In this document: in pieces, positions 47,272 through 59,476 of the stretch
Position numbering within the stretch: the stretch's first letter is position 1
Layout of the letters: every line of letters starts with the position of its first letter
From: Oenanthe sinensis
Lineage: Eukaryota > Streptophyta > Magnoliopsida > Apiales > Apiaceae
Length of the DNA: 64,000 nucleotides
Direction: 5' to 3'
Assembly: GCA_028671895.1 (NCBI GenBank)
Contig: CM053796.1
Location: 33,044,860-33,108,859, forward strand
Made by a program: the position numbers and the translations under genes
The notes under the pieces: model-generated
What the model saw: only the letters and a program-made list of their open reading frames with translations
Databases searched by the model: none
What the model was told of the DNA's origin: nothing

Positions 47272-48650
47272 CTTGAATTGAATTCAAGATTGTTGTTTGG
47301 GTTTAGTGATGACTTGTGTTAATTTACACGAGGCCAAGCACCATACAAACCGGGAAGCAACACTTTACTTGGGTTTGGGGTTTTTATCTTTTGGACTGTC
47401 CATCTAAACAATTGTTTCACACTATTTACTTGGACGGATCGGACCTGGCCCAGTAAATTAAATTTTAATTTCTTTCCTTCTCTTTTCCCCCCCAAGCATT
47501 TATGTTACATTTTAAGTGAATTGAAAAAAGATTTTTACAAATTTAAAAAAAAATGCGTTGTTTTTTAAGCTGATTAGATTTGTTGTTTGCTAGTTATTTT
47601 TAAACGAGCCGAATTGCAAGAAAGGAGTATTGATTATATCTTGACAATCGATTATCAAAATCATTTATTTACGATTTTTTATAAATAAATATTATTACTA
47701 ATTTTTTATGTGAATACATTGATCACGTCATTTTATCCGCGCTCATGTTTTTAATTTTTTTTTCTTATCTGCTATAAAAAGACATGGATAAATAAATTGC
47801 TTGTTATGCACGAATTCTGGCATAAGGCATCCGCGTCTTCCCCGCCGTAAATTGAGGGTGCGCCCTCTTCCGTCGTATACCCATCCGGGTTTGCCGTTGT
47901 TATGTTCATTGAAGGCCAAAGCTCCATATTCCTCGGGTTGTCTCGTAGGGAAGTTATGGTATGCTGTTAACCTTATCTTGGAAGATCCTTTCCCTGTACT
48001 CAAGCGGGTTGCCCTCGTCTGGGGGCTTAGAACGTGACCTACGATTTGTGGTGGATCTAGTGTTGGCCTCCAGTCAAGGTATTCTTGAAAATATATGTAG
48101 TGAACCGGCTAGAATTCACGGTTTCCGGGTCAATGTCGGATCCATGAAGTCATTGGACCTTATACTGACTTTGACCTATCCAAACAAACCCAAATGTAGA
48201 GTCCTCTTCCAGGAAGGTTTCACTTGCCTTTTTTGCATTCGATTCGAAGAAGGAAATTCCGGTTTCGTAATGGGCCTCTTCTTTGCCAAGAACTACGTGA
48301 GTTTGATCCTCTATTTTTCCTATAAATAGAGGTACGTAGACACAGATCGGAATCATTAGAGCTCACAGCCGTCAGAGAAGAAAAGCTCTAGTTATTCTAA
48401 AACCTAGCAATCTCAGCCCCCAATCTCATACAAACCACCACGCTCCGGCAATAATTCAGTCCTGCTAGATTTTTTTCCCAGCTAAGATCCTCGATCTTTG
48501 TTGATTACAAGATTTCTCCATCAATATTGTCGATGCTTACTATTTTCTCCGGTGAGAAACATGAAAAACACCCCATTTCTATCTTTTCTCATAGCATCAA
48601 AAAGATATGTGTACAAACAGTCCTTCATTCATGCAACATGAAACAAGTCT
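47272..48650. other. CYP71 upstream region and an LTR-like segment
   Basis: The first ~200 bp contain the CYP71 promoter or 5' UTR, including a GGCCCA word near 47448. From about 47800 to 48560 the base composition rises in G+C. A TATA box (CCTATAAATAGAGG near 48319) is followed by a leader-like sequence, reminiscent of an LTR fragment or solo LTR. No primer-binding site, paired LTR or coding domain was found, so this reading is tentative. The ORFs at 47743-48329 are not recognisable. Confidence 0.35.
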
Positions 48651-48658
48651 CTTATATT

Positions 48659-49115
48659 CAGGGGCGGATTCATGCTATTGGGAGTGGGGGCAGAGACCCC
48701 ATTGAATTTCCTAGTTTATTCAAGTAAAAACAAAATGTTATATTAGTGCCCCCAGTAAAAAAATGTAATACCCCCATTAAAATTTAATCCAAACAAAATT
48801 TTATTAAGCAAAATTTGTTATATTATAAATAAAATATAATCATATTTTTAAAATATAGGGAGTTCTATATTTTTTTAACATACAAAAAAGTAAAAACTAT
48901 AAATATATATAATGTAAAATTGATATATATTATTATATATGTAGAAAGCTAAATATAAATATTTGAATATCGTATTTAGAACTAGAAATTATAAAAATAA
49001 TTTTATTATTTTAAGAAGTAATTTAATTAATTATAAAAATATTATACATTAGATACCGTCATTTTTCATTCATCATTAGTGCTCCCACTAAAATTTTAGT
49101 CTAGATCCGCCACTG
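48659..49115. mobile_element. hAT-type MITE with perfect 8 bp target duplication
   Basis: The ends CAGGGGCGGATTC and AGATCCGCCACTG are inverted repeats with a few mismatches. CTTATATT flanks the element exactly on both sides (48651-48658 and 49116-49123). The interior is AT-rich and lacks any ORF. An exact 8 bp duplication is the hAT hallmark and indicates a fairly recent insertion. Confidence 0.88.
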
Positions 49116-49123
49116 CTTATATT

Positions 49124-49737
49124 GATACATAATAAGAAATTATAAGGCACATATCGGTTATTGAAATAGTAGCTCTCTCGAACCCCACCATTCTTATTTA
49201 GCAACAAAAAGATTTCACATGGGTGGGGGCATCATTTTTCACTACCAGACACTCATCAGCCTAACTCACATTATTCCTTACCTTTGTCCCCGTCCAAACC
49301 ATCGCTACTACCAGCTTTCAGGGACACATAAGTTTGAATTTATATATGCAAATTTGACATTGTATGTGTATTGAGAACAAGTTTCTGGCTAGTATTGCAA
49401 GTGACAATTGACTAACCACCAGATAGTTTTGTATCCATATCTTATGTGGGTCTCAAACTCTCAATCAACCCAAGCTTGAACAAAGCCAACAAACCTTACA
49501 TATTGGTTTCTAGCCATTAATCTCTTGCAAGCAAGCGTAAAAAGTTGTTCAAAATTTATTCCCAGTGAGAATATTATCTCCCTTCTCGCAATTGATTAAT
49601 AATTACATAGCAAGATCAATGCGTTGACATATCCTGAAATGTGCACAAACAAAATGTGCTTGCATGAGGTATCATTAAGTAGTAACTTATTTACCCACCA
49701 ATTGTGGATCTTGCTACATAGAGAGTATGTATTGACA
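49124..49737. other. Intergenic, 3' flank of the kinase gene
   Basis: No gene seen. It should contain the 3' UTR of the kinase encoded on the - strand just to the right. Confidence 0.4.
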
Positions 49738-52336
49738 CTAGAAATAGTCCACAGGAGTTTCAGGGCAGCTTTCATCGGATAAAACATCTCGAGTAAAAGG
49801 AGGAGGAATGAAAGGTGGTGAAGTACATCTTAGAAGCGCCCAATTGACACCTTGAAAAAATGGATGTTGTCTAATTGCTGATGCACCCTTAGTGGACCCT
49901 AGGCGCCTTGCCGGATCCTTAACCAACAGCTGTGAAATTAGGTCCTTAGCCGTTGCTGGAACTGTTGGATCTTTAGGAAACTCAAGGGCTCGAGCCACAA
50001 TGTTAGCTAAAGTAAGTTCATTGTCCATACCCCTAAAGGGCGTCACACCATAAAACAGCTCAAATATAAAAATCCCTAATGTCCACCAATCAACTGCACT
50101 ACCATGGCCCTCACCAGACACAATTTCTGGTGCCAAATACTCGTGTGTCCCAACAAATGACATTGACCTAACACCAACTGGCTCAGCCACAAATTCAGGT
50201 CCCCTGTGCTGGATAGGCTTCTTCTTTCTCTTGAGTTTAGGATTGAAACACGAGACCGCTGGGACAATACAGTTGGGGAGAATGCACGAGGACGAAGCAA
50301 AGGGCGGAGGGTCAATGTGATACTCACTTTGGAAAGGTTTGCTAAGAGGGTTTTGATTGGAGATAATTTGAGCAAGGGTCGACGTCGAGCTGTCACATTT
50401 TAACGAGAGATCAAAGTCAGTGAGCATAATGTGACCATCAGATTGAACTAAAACATTTTCAGGCTTTAGATCACGGTAAACAATTCCCATCATGTGAACA
50501 TATTCTATAGCCACCACCACCTCAGACGCGTAGAACCTACAAATAATGAAGATACATTAGTGTTTGCAAATTGACTTAGCACACAGAACTTCACTAATCC
50601 AGCCTAAGACTAATAAAACAATGTATTATAACTTTCTTATCTTATTAGCTAATTTCATCACAGCAGTATTCAATAACAAAGTATAATTAAGCTGTCGTAA
50701 ATATTAAAATAATTGCACTTAGACCAACAAAGTAAAACTGTTAATCTCAGATTTATATATAGGAAAAAATGAGAGCAAGAACAGGAAGCACCATGCCATA
50801 GGGTGGGGACCCATGTGTTTTTTCTGGATAAACAACATACATATACTAGATGTTTACTTTACAATAGTATTACACCTCTAGATGAGAGCAGGTATTTGTT
50901 TTTTGTCTTCTATACAATGGAGTATACTGACTCATTATAGTCTTCCCCTATTCATGGATATTATATTTACACTTCTTGTGGTACTCTAGAAGACATCACG
51001 ACTCTAAAACTTTGAACAAGCAAATTCAGAATATCATACCTTTCGTGAGACAGTTATAAACATATGTTGATGAGCATTGTTATTGTTTCCTTGCTTAAAA
51101 CTAACCAAATCTCTGAATACGAATCTTAATAAACAAACAAAAAAAATGGTATACGGTGGGAACACAGTATGACAGTAATGTCTACTCTAATTAGTAACAG
51201 TACTTGAGATTAAAACTAATAGTATTCCAGCGATGCAAGGAATGCACCTAGTAGCGTTCGTAACGGTTTAGAGTTTGATTCTCACCTTTCCTTCAATAAA
51301 TAAAAAATCGAACAAACCAAAAAAATTGCCAATTACGATTGAAATAAAACTTCCTTACATTAATATCTTATAACAGGATAGAGCTCAGTATATTTGGTTT
51401 TCTGATTTTCTCTAATGGTATTGATACACATTTAATAGATTATGCAAAAACTCCAAAAACTATACAAGGCCAAACACATAATTAGGAAAGTTAACAAAAA
51501 TTAGAATCCCATAAATCCTGGAAAAATAATAACTAGAGCCCCATGATTTTGGTCCCTGTGCTACCCTTCCTTGGAAGTTAGACAAGCAGGTAGAATAGAA
51601 AATTCCATAATTTATGCTTACCATCCCAAGCATTAACAGTAAATAAGGTGCTTCTTCACATAATTACTCAATTTTAAATTAGATAGGAAGGAATGGAAGG
51701 TAATTAAGCCATATTTTCCTCGATAGATGACAATCTACTTCTTGGAAATGTAATAGTAATATATCATATCATTATTTCATACATGTAAATAAATAAATAT
51801 ATAAAAAAGAATTACCTGACAGCGGATTGATGAAAGCGCATAGCAGGTTGGCGTTGGCGTAAAACATGAAGATCTCCGCCAGGACAAAACTGAGTCAACA
51901 AACAGGACCACTTGGGAGAATCCAAGAAGCCATACAACGTAGGCAAGAAGGGATGTTCCAACATCTCAAGTATCTCCCGTTCTGTCCTAGCCCTGCCTTC
52001 CTTATTCCTACTAGCCAGCTCCTTGTTATCCATCACCTTGGCTGCAAAAACAGCGTCGTTTGTTCTACACTTGATCTCTGCCAAGTAAACACACCCTATG
52101 TCTCCTGCACCGAGCTTGTGAATGAACTTTAAGTCGGAGAGGAGGAGCGGGTGAGATGGGTCAGTGGAAGAGGAGGTTCTGCGACCAATGGCGTCCCAGC
52201 ATGGATCAGAAGAGTGTTTGGTGGTGAAAATGGAGGATGATGAGGAGCTGATGTCTGTTGTTGTGGTGGTGGTGGTGGCTGTGGAGTTGAAGCTTAGGCT
52301 TTCGAGATCGTCGGTCAGGTCGTCTATTATCTCCAT
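49738..52336 (-). CDS. AGCVIII Ser/Thr protein kinase, PINOID/D6PK-like
   Basis: Exons 51816-52336 and 49738-50536 total 1,320 nt, giving 439 residues. The single GT-AG intron is in phase 2 within the Arg codon of SAVRFYASE. The ATG at 52336 is the first Met (MEIIDDLTDDLESLSFNS). A Thr/Ser-rich N-terminus of ~65 residues precedes the kinase domain: Gly-loop GAGDIGCV (76-83), Lys100 in FAAKVMDN, YRDLKPENVL, and the plant-specific DFD in LTDFDLSLK instead of DFG. The long insertion before the activation segment is typical of AGCVIII, then FVGTHEYLAPE. The C-terminus PETPVDYF resembles but does not fully match the FxxF PDK1-docking motif. Such kinases phosphorylate PIN auxin carriers at the plasma membrane. 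Exact subfamily (PID2, D6PK or other) is uncertain. Confidence 0.9.
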
Positions 52337-53151
52337 TTTGTGTGTGTGTGTGTGTGTGTTTCTTGGGGTGGTTTTATTTAGTTTTGGAGAGAGCAAGGGA
52401 GAGAATGATGGGCGAGATGGAGGTAGAGGGTGTATAAAAATGGCTCCCTATTTGGGTTTTGATTTTTCTTCTTTTTTTTCCTCTTAAATTTTTATGTGGG
52501 CTTCTGTTTGTGTCATCATGTAAAGTAAATCTTTTCGGACTGGACAAAAAAATAATTTCGGGCTCTTTTTACTATAAGAAACATTTTTTAGGAAAACAAA
52601 TTTAAGAATATTGGTTAATCTTAGGAAAAAGTTCTTAATACTAATATTACATTTTAATATGTTATAAATGAAATTTAAATTTTAATATATTACTAATTAT
52701 TGTTTAAATTCAAATATTAAATCTATATTAGTACTTTTAGAATTTTAAATATTAGATTTATATATGTTACCGATAAAATATTAAACCATTGACCTTTCAT
52801 GTTAATTTGAATAAAAATTTTATTACACTTAATATGTTCAGGATCTAATTCAAAACAATTTTATTCATCTTAATTTATTTATATCATGTTTGTGTCCAAG
52901 CCTCACGGGTATGCTAGTAATTGTAAACCATAAAACAAGTTTTTTCACAAAGAATAATTATTTGAAGTTAAGGTGCATACAATTGCTAAACTGCACACAC
53001 AAAATATCAACGATCAATTCAACAAAGGTTATCGAACCATTATTATCTGTATCATCATTGTCCGATGCTTAACCAGGTTCAAAATATACTGTTGCAGAGT
53101 TGCATTGCAATCACTCAAAACCATTATAAATCCATGCTTGTATCCATAGCT
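52337..53151. other. Kinase promoter region and 3' flank of the small gene
   Basis: Next to the kinase start is a (GT/CA)n microsatellite (about 52339-52360). The remainder is AT-rich. No convincing TATA box was selected and no gene was recognised. Confidence 0.4.
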
Positions 53152-53481
53152 TCATTCTTCAGAACTGCCTTTGACAATAAAGTTCTGGCGGCTAATTGGG
53201 TTCATGACTACAGGAGGACCGGCAGTCCGAGGCCATGCCTGGAACTTTTTGTCAGTCTCTTCTGCCCATTCTTTATTTGAAACAGTACCTGGCGTGGTAC
53301 CTGATTCCGAGAACTTGTTAGAAAGGCCAAGTTACTAATCCTCAACATCCAAGGAGAGAAATGGACAATGCAATAAGATAAACTTGCCTCCAAAGAGTTT
53401 CCGGTCAGCAATAAAATAGTCACATGTAAATGCGACTACAAACGAAGCAGCAATAGCACCAATTATCTTGACAGCTGTCAT
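53152..53481 (-). CDS. Small conserved plant membrane protein, probably mitochondrial, 80 residues
   Basis: Coding exons 53388-53481 and 53152-53300 total 243 nt for 80 residues. The ATG at 53481 begins MTAVKIIGAIAASFVVAF, a single predicted membrane segment with an amphipathic, positively charged start. The C-terminal half contains KEWAEETDKKFQAWPRTAGP and PVVMNPISRQNFIVK, which I recall as a motif of short conserved plant proteins of the mitochondrion, but I cannot name the family with certainty. The intron 53301-53387 starts with GC, not GT (GGAG|GCAAGT), and ends in CAG; using it restores one continuous frame. A 5' UTR intron of about 2.1 kb (53489-55614) likely links to a leader exon at about 55615-55690. 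It lies between two kinase genes, all on the - strand. Confidence 0.75.
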
Positions 53482-54993
53482 GTTCAGGCTGCAACAATAG
53501 AGCTCGTGTGAAGTTTAAAAATCATACTACACACTAAAAGGCTCAGAAGACAGAAGTCCTGAGCTGAAAGCAGATTATTAAAGCTTTCTTTCATAGTAAA
53601 GTTAACGCAACCCACTTAAGTTTTATTTTCATGCGTTGTAATAATTAGCTGACTCGCTTCATTATAACACACACACACACACAAACTTTGCAGTTGGGCA
53701 AGGAACTACTAGAAGGTACATATTTTAGAATTTCATCTCGCAAAAGATGCACTGTTGCTCAACTAAAAGGAAGGTTATAGTATACACAGATACGTCGTCC
53801 GTACCTGACTTTGACGGAGAATTTTATGATATTAATTACAGTATATCTAATGAAATGTACCAGATCTATGTTATGATCTCATAGTGTTGCAAGTAACATG
53901 TCCCTTGTACTGCTTATGCTTGTCTTACACTTAAACCCAAAATAATATCAACAAGTCTTCTATTATGTACACCAGGAATGTGTTCAAAAGGAAAAAAGAG
54001 AGTGAATCTTCAGTTGCTTAATATCTTGATTCAGGTAACTAGTTACAACGGCATTCATAACCTTTTTATATGTTCAATAGGTAATATTGTGTAGGACTGA
54101 GTATATGGGGGCTATATATGAGCATGGTCATTATTCACACGTCTTTTCTGTAAAGTCTTCACCCAGTCTTTCAAGAGCTTCGTGTTTTATTAATGTAGTC
54201 ACATAATCATAGAAGCTTTGTTATAAGTTTGTGTATGTGCTTGGTGTGTCTGCTTTATTAACTAAAAGTTCGTATATTCTCAGGATCACAAAAATTTAGT
54301 TGTGTTCCATAAAAGTCCTGATCTGTACATGGTGCTAGACACTAATCGTGCACTCTAAACCCTAACTGTACTAGACATTTTCCATCATCCTATTCTTAGG
54401 AAGAGATAGCACATATCTTAAAGATGGTCTTTGCCGGCACCAAATCAAGGATTTTCAATCACAGGAGCGTAGCTAAGGATGAAAGAATTAGAAATATAGA
54501 AAAGTTAAGAGCTTGTATATCATAAAAGAATAAGCAGCTTTGTCTAATCCTAAATTTAGTCTAATCTTTAAAACTGGGGAGTTGTTACGGGTACTCCTGT
54601 CCAATTTGGGTTAGAAGGAAGATGGTGTGGCCAATTGTCAAGTATAAGTGGAAGGAAACAGCGACAGAAGGCTTAGACACACTTCTCAAAATCGAGAACA
54701 TTATATAATTTGAAATATATCTATATATATTTCTAAATGATTATAAAAACATACTAAAATATACCTAGAAGCTCTTAAACAACCTCCCAAACCAATTTAA
54801 ACTCTACAAAATAAATCCTATCCATCTTAAGACAAAAAATGACTAAAGACATTTCAAAACAACCGACTATTCTAGAATACCCCTGGGCTTGTCATCGGGT
54901 TTTCAGAATGTCTTATATTGCTCAATCCATATCTCACTAATATTTCCAACAACATAAAGTGATGTATAACAAAAAATGACAACCAAGGAGCAC

Positions 54994-55070
54994 GATTGGA
55001 TAGCCGAAGTGGTAAAGGGCTTATCCTTTGGTCCCAGTCCTGAGATCGACTTTGGCTCCCCCAAGATTGA
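54994..55070 (+). mobile_element. tRNA-derived SINE-like sequence with pol III A and B boxes
   Basis: TAGCCGAAGTGG at 55001-55012 fits the A-box consensus TRGYNNARNNGG. GATCGACTT at 55044-55052 matches eight of nine positions of the B-box consensus GWTCRANNC. The spacing of about 31 bp is normal for a tRNA-related internal promoter, but the sequence does not fold as a tRNA by eye. Plant SINE heads look like this. It lies inside the 5' UTR intron of the small gene, antisense to it. Confidence 0.55.
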
Positions 55071-55177
55071 TTTCTTAGAACAGGTACTCATTTGTAATGC
55101 TATAAGCCAACTTATTCAAAAATAATTTCTTAGAACAGGTACTCATTTGTAATGCTATAAGCCAATTTATTCAAAAA
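55071..55177 (+). repeat. Tandem duplication, 55 bp unit, after the SINE-like head
   Basis: The unit starting TTTCTTAGAACAGGTACTCA is present twice (55071 and 55126) with one substitution, each ending in TTATTCAAAAA. It may be a duplicated SINE body or 3' end. Confidence 0.8.
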
Positions 55178-55712
55178 AACCACCACCAAGAAATAAAATA
55201 ATCTCGGGCAAACTAAATGCAATACATTTACTACCTCAATGATTAATGAATTGTAGAAAGCACATATTTATTGATTGCAAACAATATAAAAGAGAATAAC
55301 TAGCAATTCCCATATTAATATCCCATCAAATATGCGGGTTTAACATAACATACATTCATACATATGACTCATACCCCCACTATATATACAAATTGAAGAC
55401 AGGATTTGCACAATGGAGCTTAAATTACACTTAATTTCAACATCAGCTCACAAAATGGGTATCAATATATATATATATATACATATATACACACACACGG
55501 CTGTATAAATACATAAATAACAACAAATGAACAGATTTAAGGAATGAATAAATCAATAATAAATATATAAACATACATCTTATAAGTATCATGAATATAG
55601 AAACAGAAGCTTACCCAATTGATTTGCTTTGCAGAGAAGGGGCGAAATGAAATGTACGTGTTGATGTGTTGATTCTACAGTTTTACCTTACCACGTTGCT
55701 AAATTACACCTT

Positions 55713-55739
55713 CAGGCCTACTGGGCCTGGGCTTGGGCT
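55713..55739 (-). promoter_or_regulatory. Cluster of site II (TGGGCY) elements upstream of the small gene
   Basis: TGGGCC (55722-55727), TGGGCT (55728-55733) and TGGGCT (55734-55739) lie head to tail, preceded by AGGCCTA. Site II elements are enriched in promoters of plant nuclear genes for mitochondrial respiratory proteins and ribosomal proteins. They sit just upstream of the inferred leader exon of the 80-residue protein gene. Confidence 0.6.
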
Positions 55740-56543
55740 TCGGCATGTCTTCTCTCTGAATCACCCTAGATATGAGTTAGCTTGGTTTTTTTCTCCCTTT
55801 TTTTGGTTATTAAATTTAAGAAAATTGGTATTGTTATAAAATAATTTTGTATTTTTTGAAAGATAAAAGAATATTATATTGCTGTTTTTCATATTTTTTA
55901 TTATGGCCAACACTAGAAAATTTTCCTAAACATTTTTATATAAAATTATGTGTTTTTACTTTTTAGGCAGAAAAATTAAAACCGAACTTATATTAACACC
56001 ATTTAATTGTAATTAAGTGCCACCAAATATGATTCTTAGACTCTGTTTGAGATTGTCGGTTAAAGTGAGAAAACCTGAAAAATAAGATAGTTGTTTAATA
56101 ATATTTTTTATTTTTATATTTTTTTTAAAAATATTTAAAAAAATGATAATGAAATTTATAACTACTTCTCACAAAAGCTGAAAAACAACTTTTTACAAAA
56201 ACAATGTCGCACTTGGTCCTCTTAAACTAATTTTTACATAAAAAAACACTTACTCATATAATTCACTTATTTATTTTACCCCTGTGGTCAACACTCCACA
56301 AAATAATCTTCCAACCCCCTGATGCATATTATAGCGCAGTGTCAATTAAAACAGTGTTGCCATAAACAACAATGTAGTTAATCCTAGTATTGATATTATT
56401 ACTACTAACTTGCATCTGCCTTCATTTCTTAGAAAGAAAGTAGTATAATTGTTGTACACTATAACCTATACATGCATATATAATAGTATGATACAACAAC
56501 ACTGATGTGTGATCTCAAAGAGCCATACTTTTGTATCCTTACA
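55740..56543. other. Intergenic AT-rich spacer
   Basis: No gene seen. A stretch near 56150-56210 (CACAAAAGCTGAAAAACAAC) faintly resembles the Tourist-like MITE family found at 12167 and 33551, but lacks ends. Confidence 0.35.
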
Positions 56544-59476
56544 TCAGAAGTTTTCTCTAAACATCTCAAACTCCAAAGTTTCTCCCATGTCCTTGTATTC
56601 TTTCCCACACTCATCGTCTTTGTTCTGTAAAGATATATCTAAAGTGGCACCCCTTACGTCACAAAATTTTGGAAGTTCAGGTGGTACTGCACACCGGATC
56701 AAGGCCCAGTTCAACCCATGGAAGAAGGCATGCTGCTTGATTTCTGCTGCCCCTTTTACAGAACCTAATCTACTTTTTGGATCCTTTATCAACAATCGTC
56801 GCATCAAATCTATTGCTTGTGAACTTACCATGGGGCTCTCTGGAAACTTGACAGACTCTGATACTACATTGCATAATGTATCATCGTTTCCAGAACCTTT
56901 GAAAGGTGTCTTACCATATACAAGCTCGTAAAAGAAAATGCCAAATGTCCACCAATCCACTGGACTGCCGTGGCCTTCACCTTTTATGATCTCTGGAGCT
57001 AGGTATTCATGGGTTCCCACGAAAGAATTTGATCGGGCACTTGTTGGCTCTACTATTAGTTGTGGCATTGGGCTGATCTGGGCAGCTAGATCAGATTTAA
57101 GTTTCCGGGTTCTTGATTCAAGCCTGGGTGTAAAGCATGGAACCTGCCATGCTGGTTGGAGACAGAACGGATCTATGCATCTAGAATCCATGCATGGACT
57201 TGAAGATCTTTTTGGAGATTCAATGGGTGGAGAAGATTTCAGTAGTGTAGGTGTAGCAGCACATCTGAGTGACAGGTCAAAATCAGTGAGCATGATGTGA
57301 CCGTCTTCTCGGACCAAAACATTTTCTGGTTTTAAGTCACGGTAGACAACACCAAGCATGTGAAGGTACTCCAGTGCAAGAAGAACTTCAGCAACATAGA
57401 ATCTGTACGGTTACACAAGATTAGATCAAGACACTTGCCGAAACTAAAATTAATAAAAGTAAAGAAGCTACAAAGGCCAAGTTCACTGAGTTTTAATAAA
57501 CTCGAGAAGTTTACTAAAACTTGGAAACATTATGACGTACAGGTCTCAGGCAAAAACTCAAAATCACATGTATGACTTTTTTTGACGCAAGTAAAAACGC
57601 GATTATTTGCATACAGAATAAATATTTTTGCTGAATATACTTGTACTACAAAAAAGAATTTGGAAACTGAAGCAAAATGAAATTCCAACCTCACTGCTTG
57701 TTCAGAGAAACTATTGCTCAGTTGCTTTTGCCGAAGAACATGCAGATCTCCACCTGGACAATAATCCATAACCAAGCAGGAGAATTTATTTGTCATGAAT
57801 TGTGCATAAAGTGTGGGGAGAAATGGGTGGTCTAACATTTGCAGTATCTCTTTTTCTGTTTGAACCCTGGGCATCTTCTTCCTGGCAGACAAAAACTCAT
57901 TGTCCATCACTTTCACAGCGAACAGGCACTCTGCCCCAGTGAGCTTCCCAAGATAAACATTACCAATGTCCCCGCCACCAATTTTCCTAAGCAACTTAAA
58001 ATGCCTCAGACCTAAACTTCCATGCTGGTTTTGAACATGCCGAATTGCATCCCATTTCGTGTCTTTTGACATGTGAGGCCGACAGCCAGTGTGAGACCCA
58101 CTTAAATTGCTCTCTTCACTAAAGGTTGTAGAACTGCTATACTCCCCGAGGCTACTCTTCGAACTTTGAGAAAAATCTCCTCTATCTCTTGTAAATGATT
58201 TTTCATCACCTTTCACTACAACAGGTCTTTGTCTGTCACTACATTCTGAAGTAAAACCTAATTTATTAGCGCTGGAGTCTACAGAACTAAGACTCAATTT
58301 ACTGCTAATGTTTGTACTATTAGAAGCTGGAGATTCTTGCTCTTTTACTTTGCTTGGAGTCTTTTGTAGAGGATCAGGCGTGTGACTGATTATTTTGCTG
58401 AGACAAGGGTCCAAATCATTATTAAAAACTTCGCTACTATGACTGCAACGGGGTTTCGCAGAATCCAAGTCCTGCTTCATTTTTCTTTTGACAAATTTCT
58501 TGTTCCTCAAAGCAAATTTAATTAGATTTGGATTAACGCTTTTAGATTTTGAAACCAATTTTCCAGTTTGAGAGCCAGGTAACGAATCTGCAGCAGTATG
58601 GCACTGATTTTTCTGATCATTTTCTTTACATGTCGACTGAATCAAACTTTCATCCGAGTCAGGAATGATCTCATCTACTACTGGGAGTTTCTTACCACTG
58701 TGAGTGACCAATGCTGAATGTGTAAATTTCTTTCCCCTCCGCCCTAACCTCAGATATGACATCTTACTACCAATACCAGCTGGTAAGGGAACAGTCCCTG
58801 ACGGCTGGGGTTTAGTGGTGACATTAGCTTTTTGAAGTGATGCATCTCCCAAAAGAGTAGAAACAGCATTCTTCTTTGATACTTCCACGTTCAATGCATG
58901 TTGAGATTTAGGTAAATTCTCTGATATATCTGAAGTGCTTGTTTCTGGAAAAAGGGAAATTTCCAACAAATTCCCTGTAACCTCATTTATGGGATTGCCA
59001 AATTCACTGGCCTCAACTACCACAGTTCTGTACAATTTTTTATAAGTCCCCGCCTCTGAAACTCGTGATGAGCCTCCCAGTTTTGACAATCTCTTTGTAG
59101 CAGCCATTTCAGAGGCCTGAGAGATGCATAATCCTCGAAGTGCCTGCTTCAGACTCGCAGGCTCTGAAATGCCAATTCCCATTGCTTGAGATGAACCAAC
59201 TCTGACTGGTCGTTTCATATATTTTTTATGCAAATTCTCCCTCAAAGTTTGTGATGGTCCCATAACTCTACCTGATGCCTGGAAGCCGATTGCTTCAAAT
59301 AATCGGTTAATATCATCTTCTATCAAATATTTTTGCCCGGACTTTTGCATGTAATGCTTTCCTTGAGATGCATCATAATCTGATTCTCCAACAGGCTCAA
59401 TTTCACTGTTACAACCTTCTATACCCATTGTCCTTATACGAGCTCCAGAACTTAGATAAAGGTTTACCTCACGCAT
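56544..59476 (-). CDS. AGCVIII Ser/Thr protein kinase with long N-terminus, KIPK-like
   Basis: Exons 57690-59476 and 56544-57402 total 2,646 nt for 881 residues; a second in-frame ATG at 59428 would give 865. About 490 N-terminal residues are Ser/Lys-rich and low-complexity, with a conserved piece ISEPASLKQALRGLCISQAS, as I recall for KIPK (KCBP-interacting protein kinase). The kinase domain starts LRHFKLLRKIGGGDIGNVYL, with Lys in AVKVMDNEF, YRDLKPENVL, DFD in LTDFDLSLR, an insertion rich in Ser and Cys, then FVGTHEYLAPE. The C-terminus FEMFRENF contains the FxxF PDK1-docking motif. The phase 2 intron falls in the same Arg codon (QAVRFYVAE) as in the neighbouring kinase. 5' UTR exons probably lie further right (a donor-like CAGGTAAAAA near 61120), not proven. 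Confidence 0.9.

Noticed and set aside
51236..51290. B-box-like GTTTGATTC in the kinase intron, suggesting another SINE or tRNA
   Set aside because: No A box at the right spacing and no cloverleaf could be drawn.
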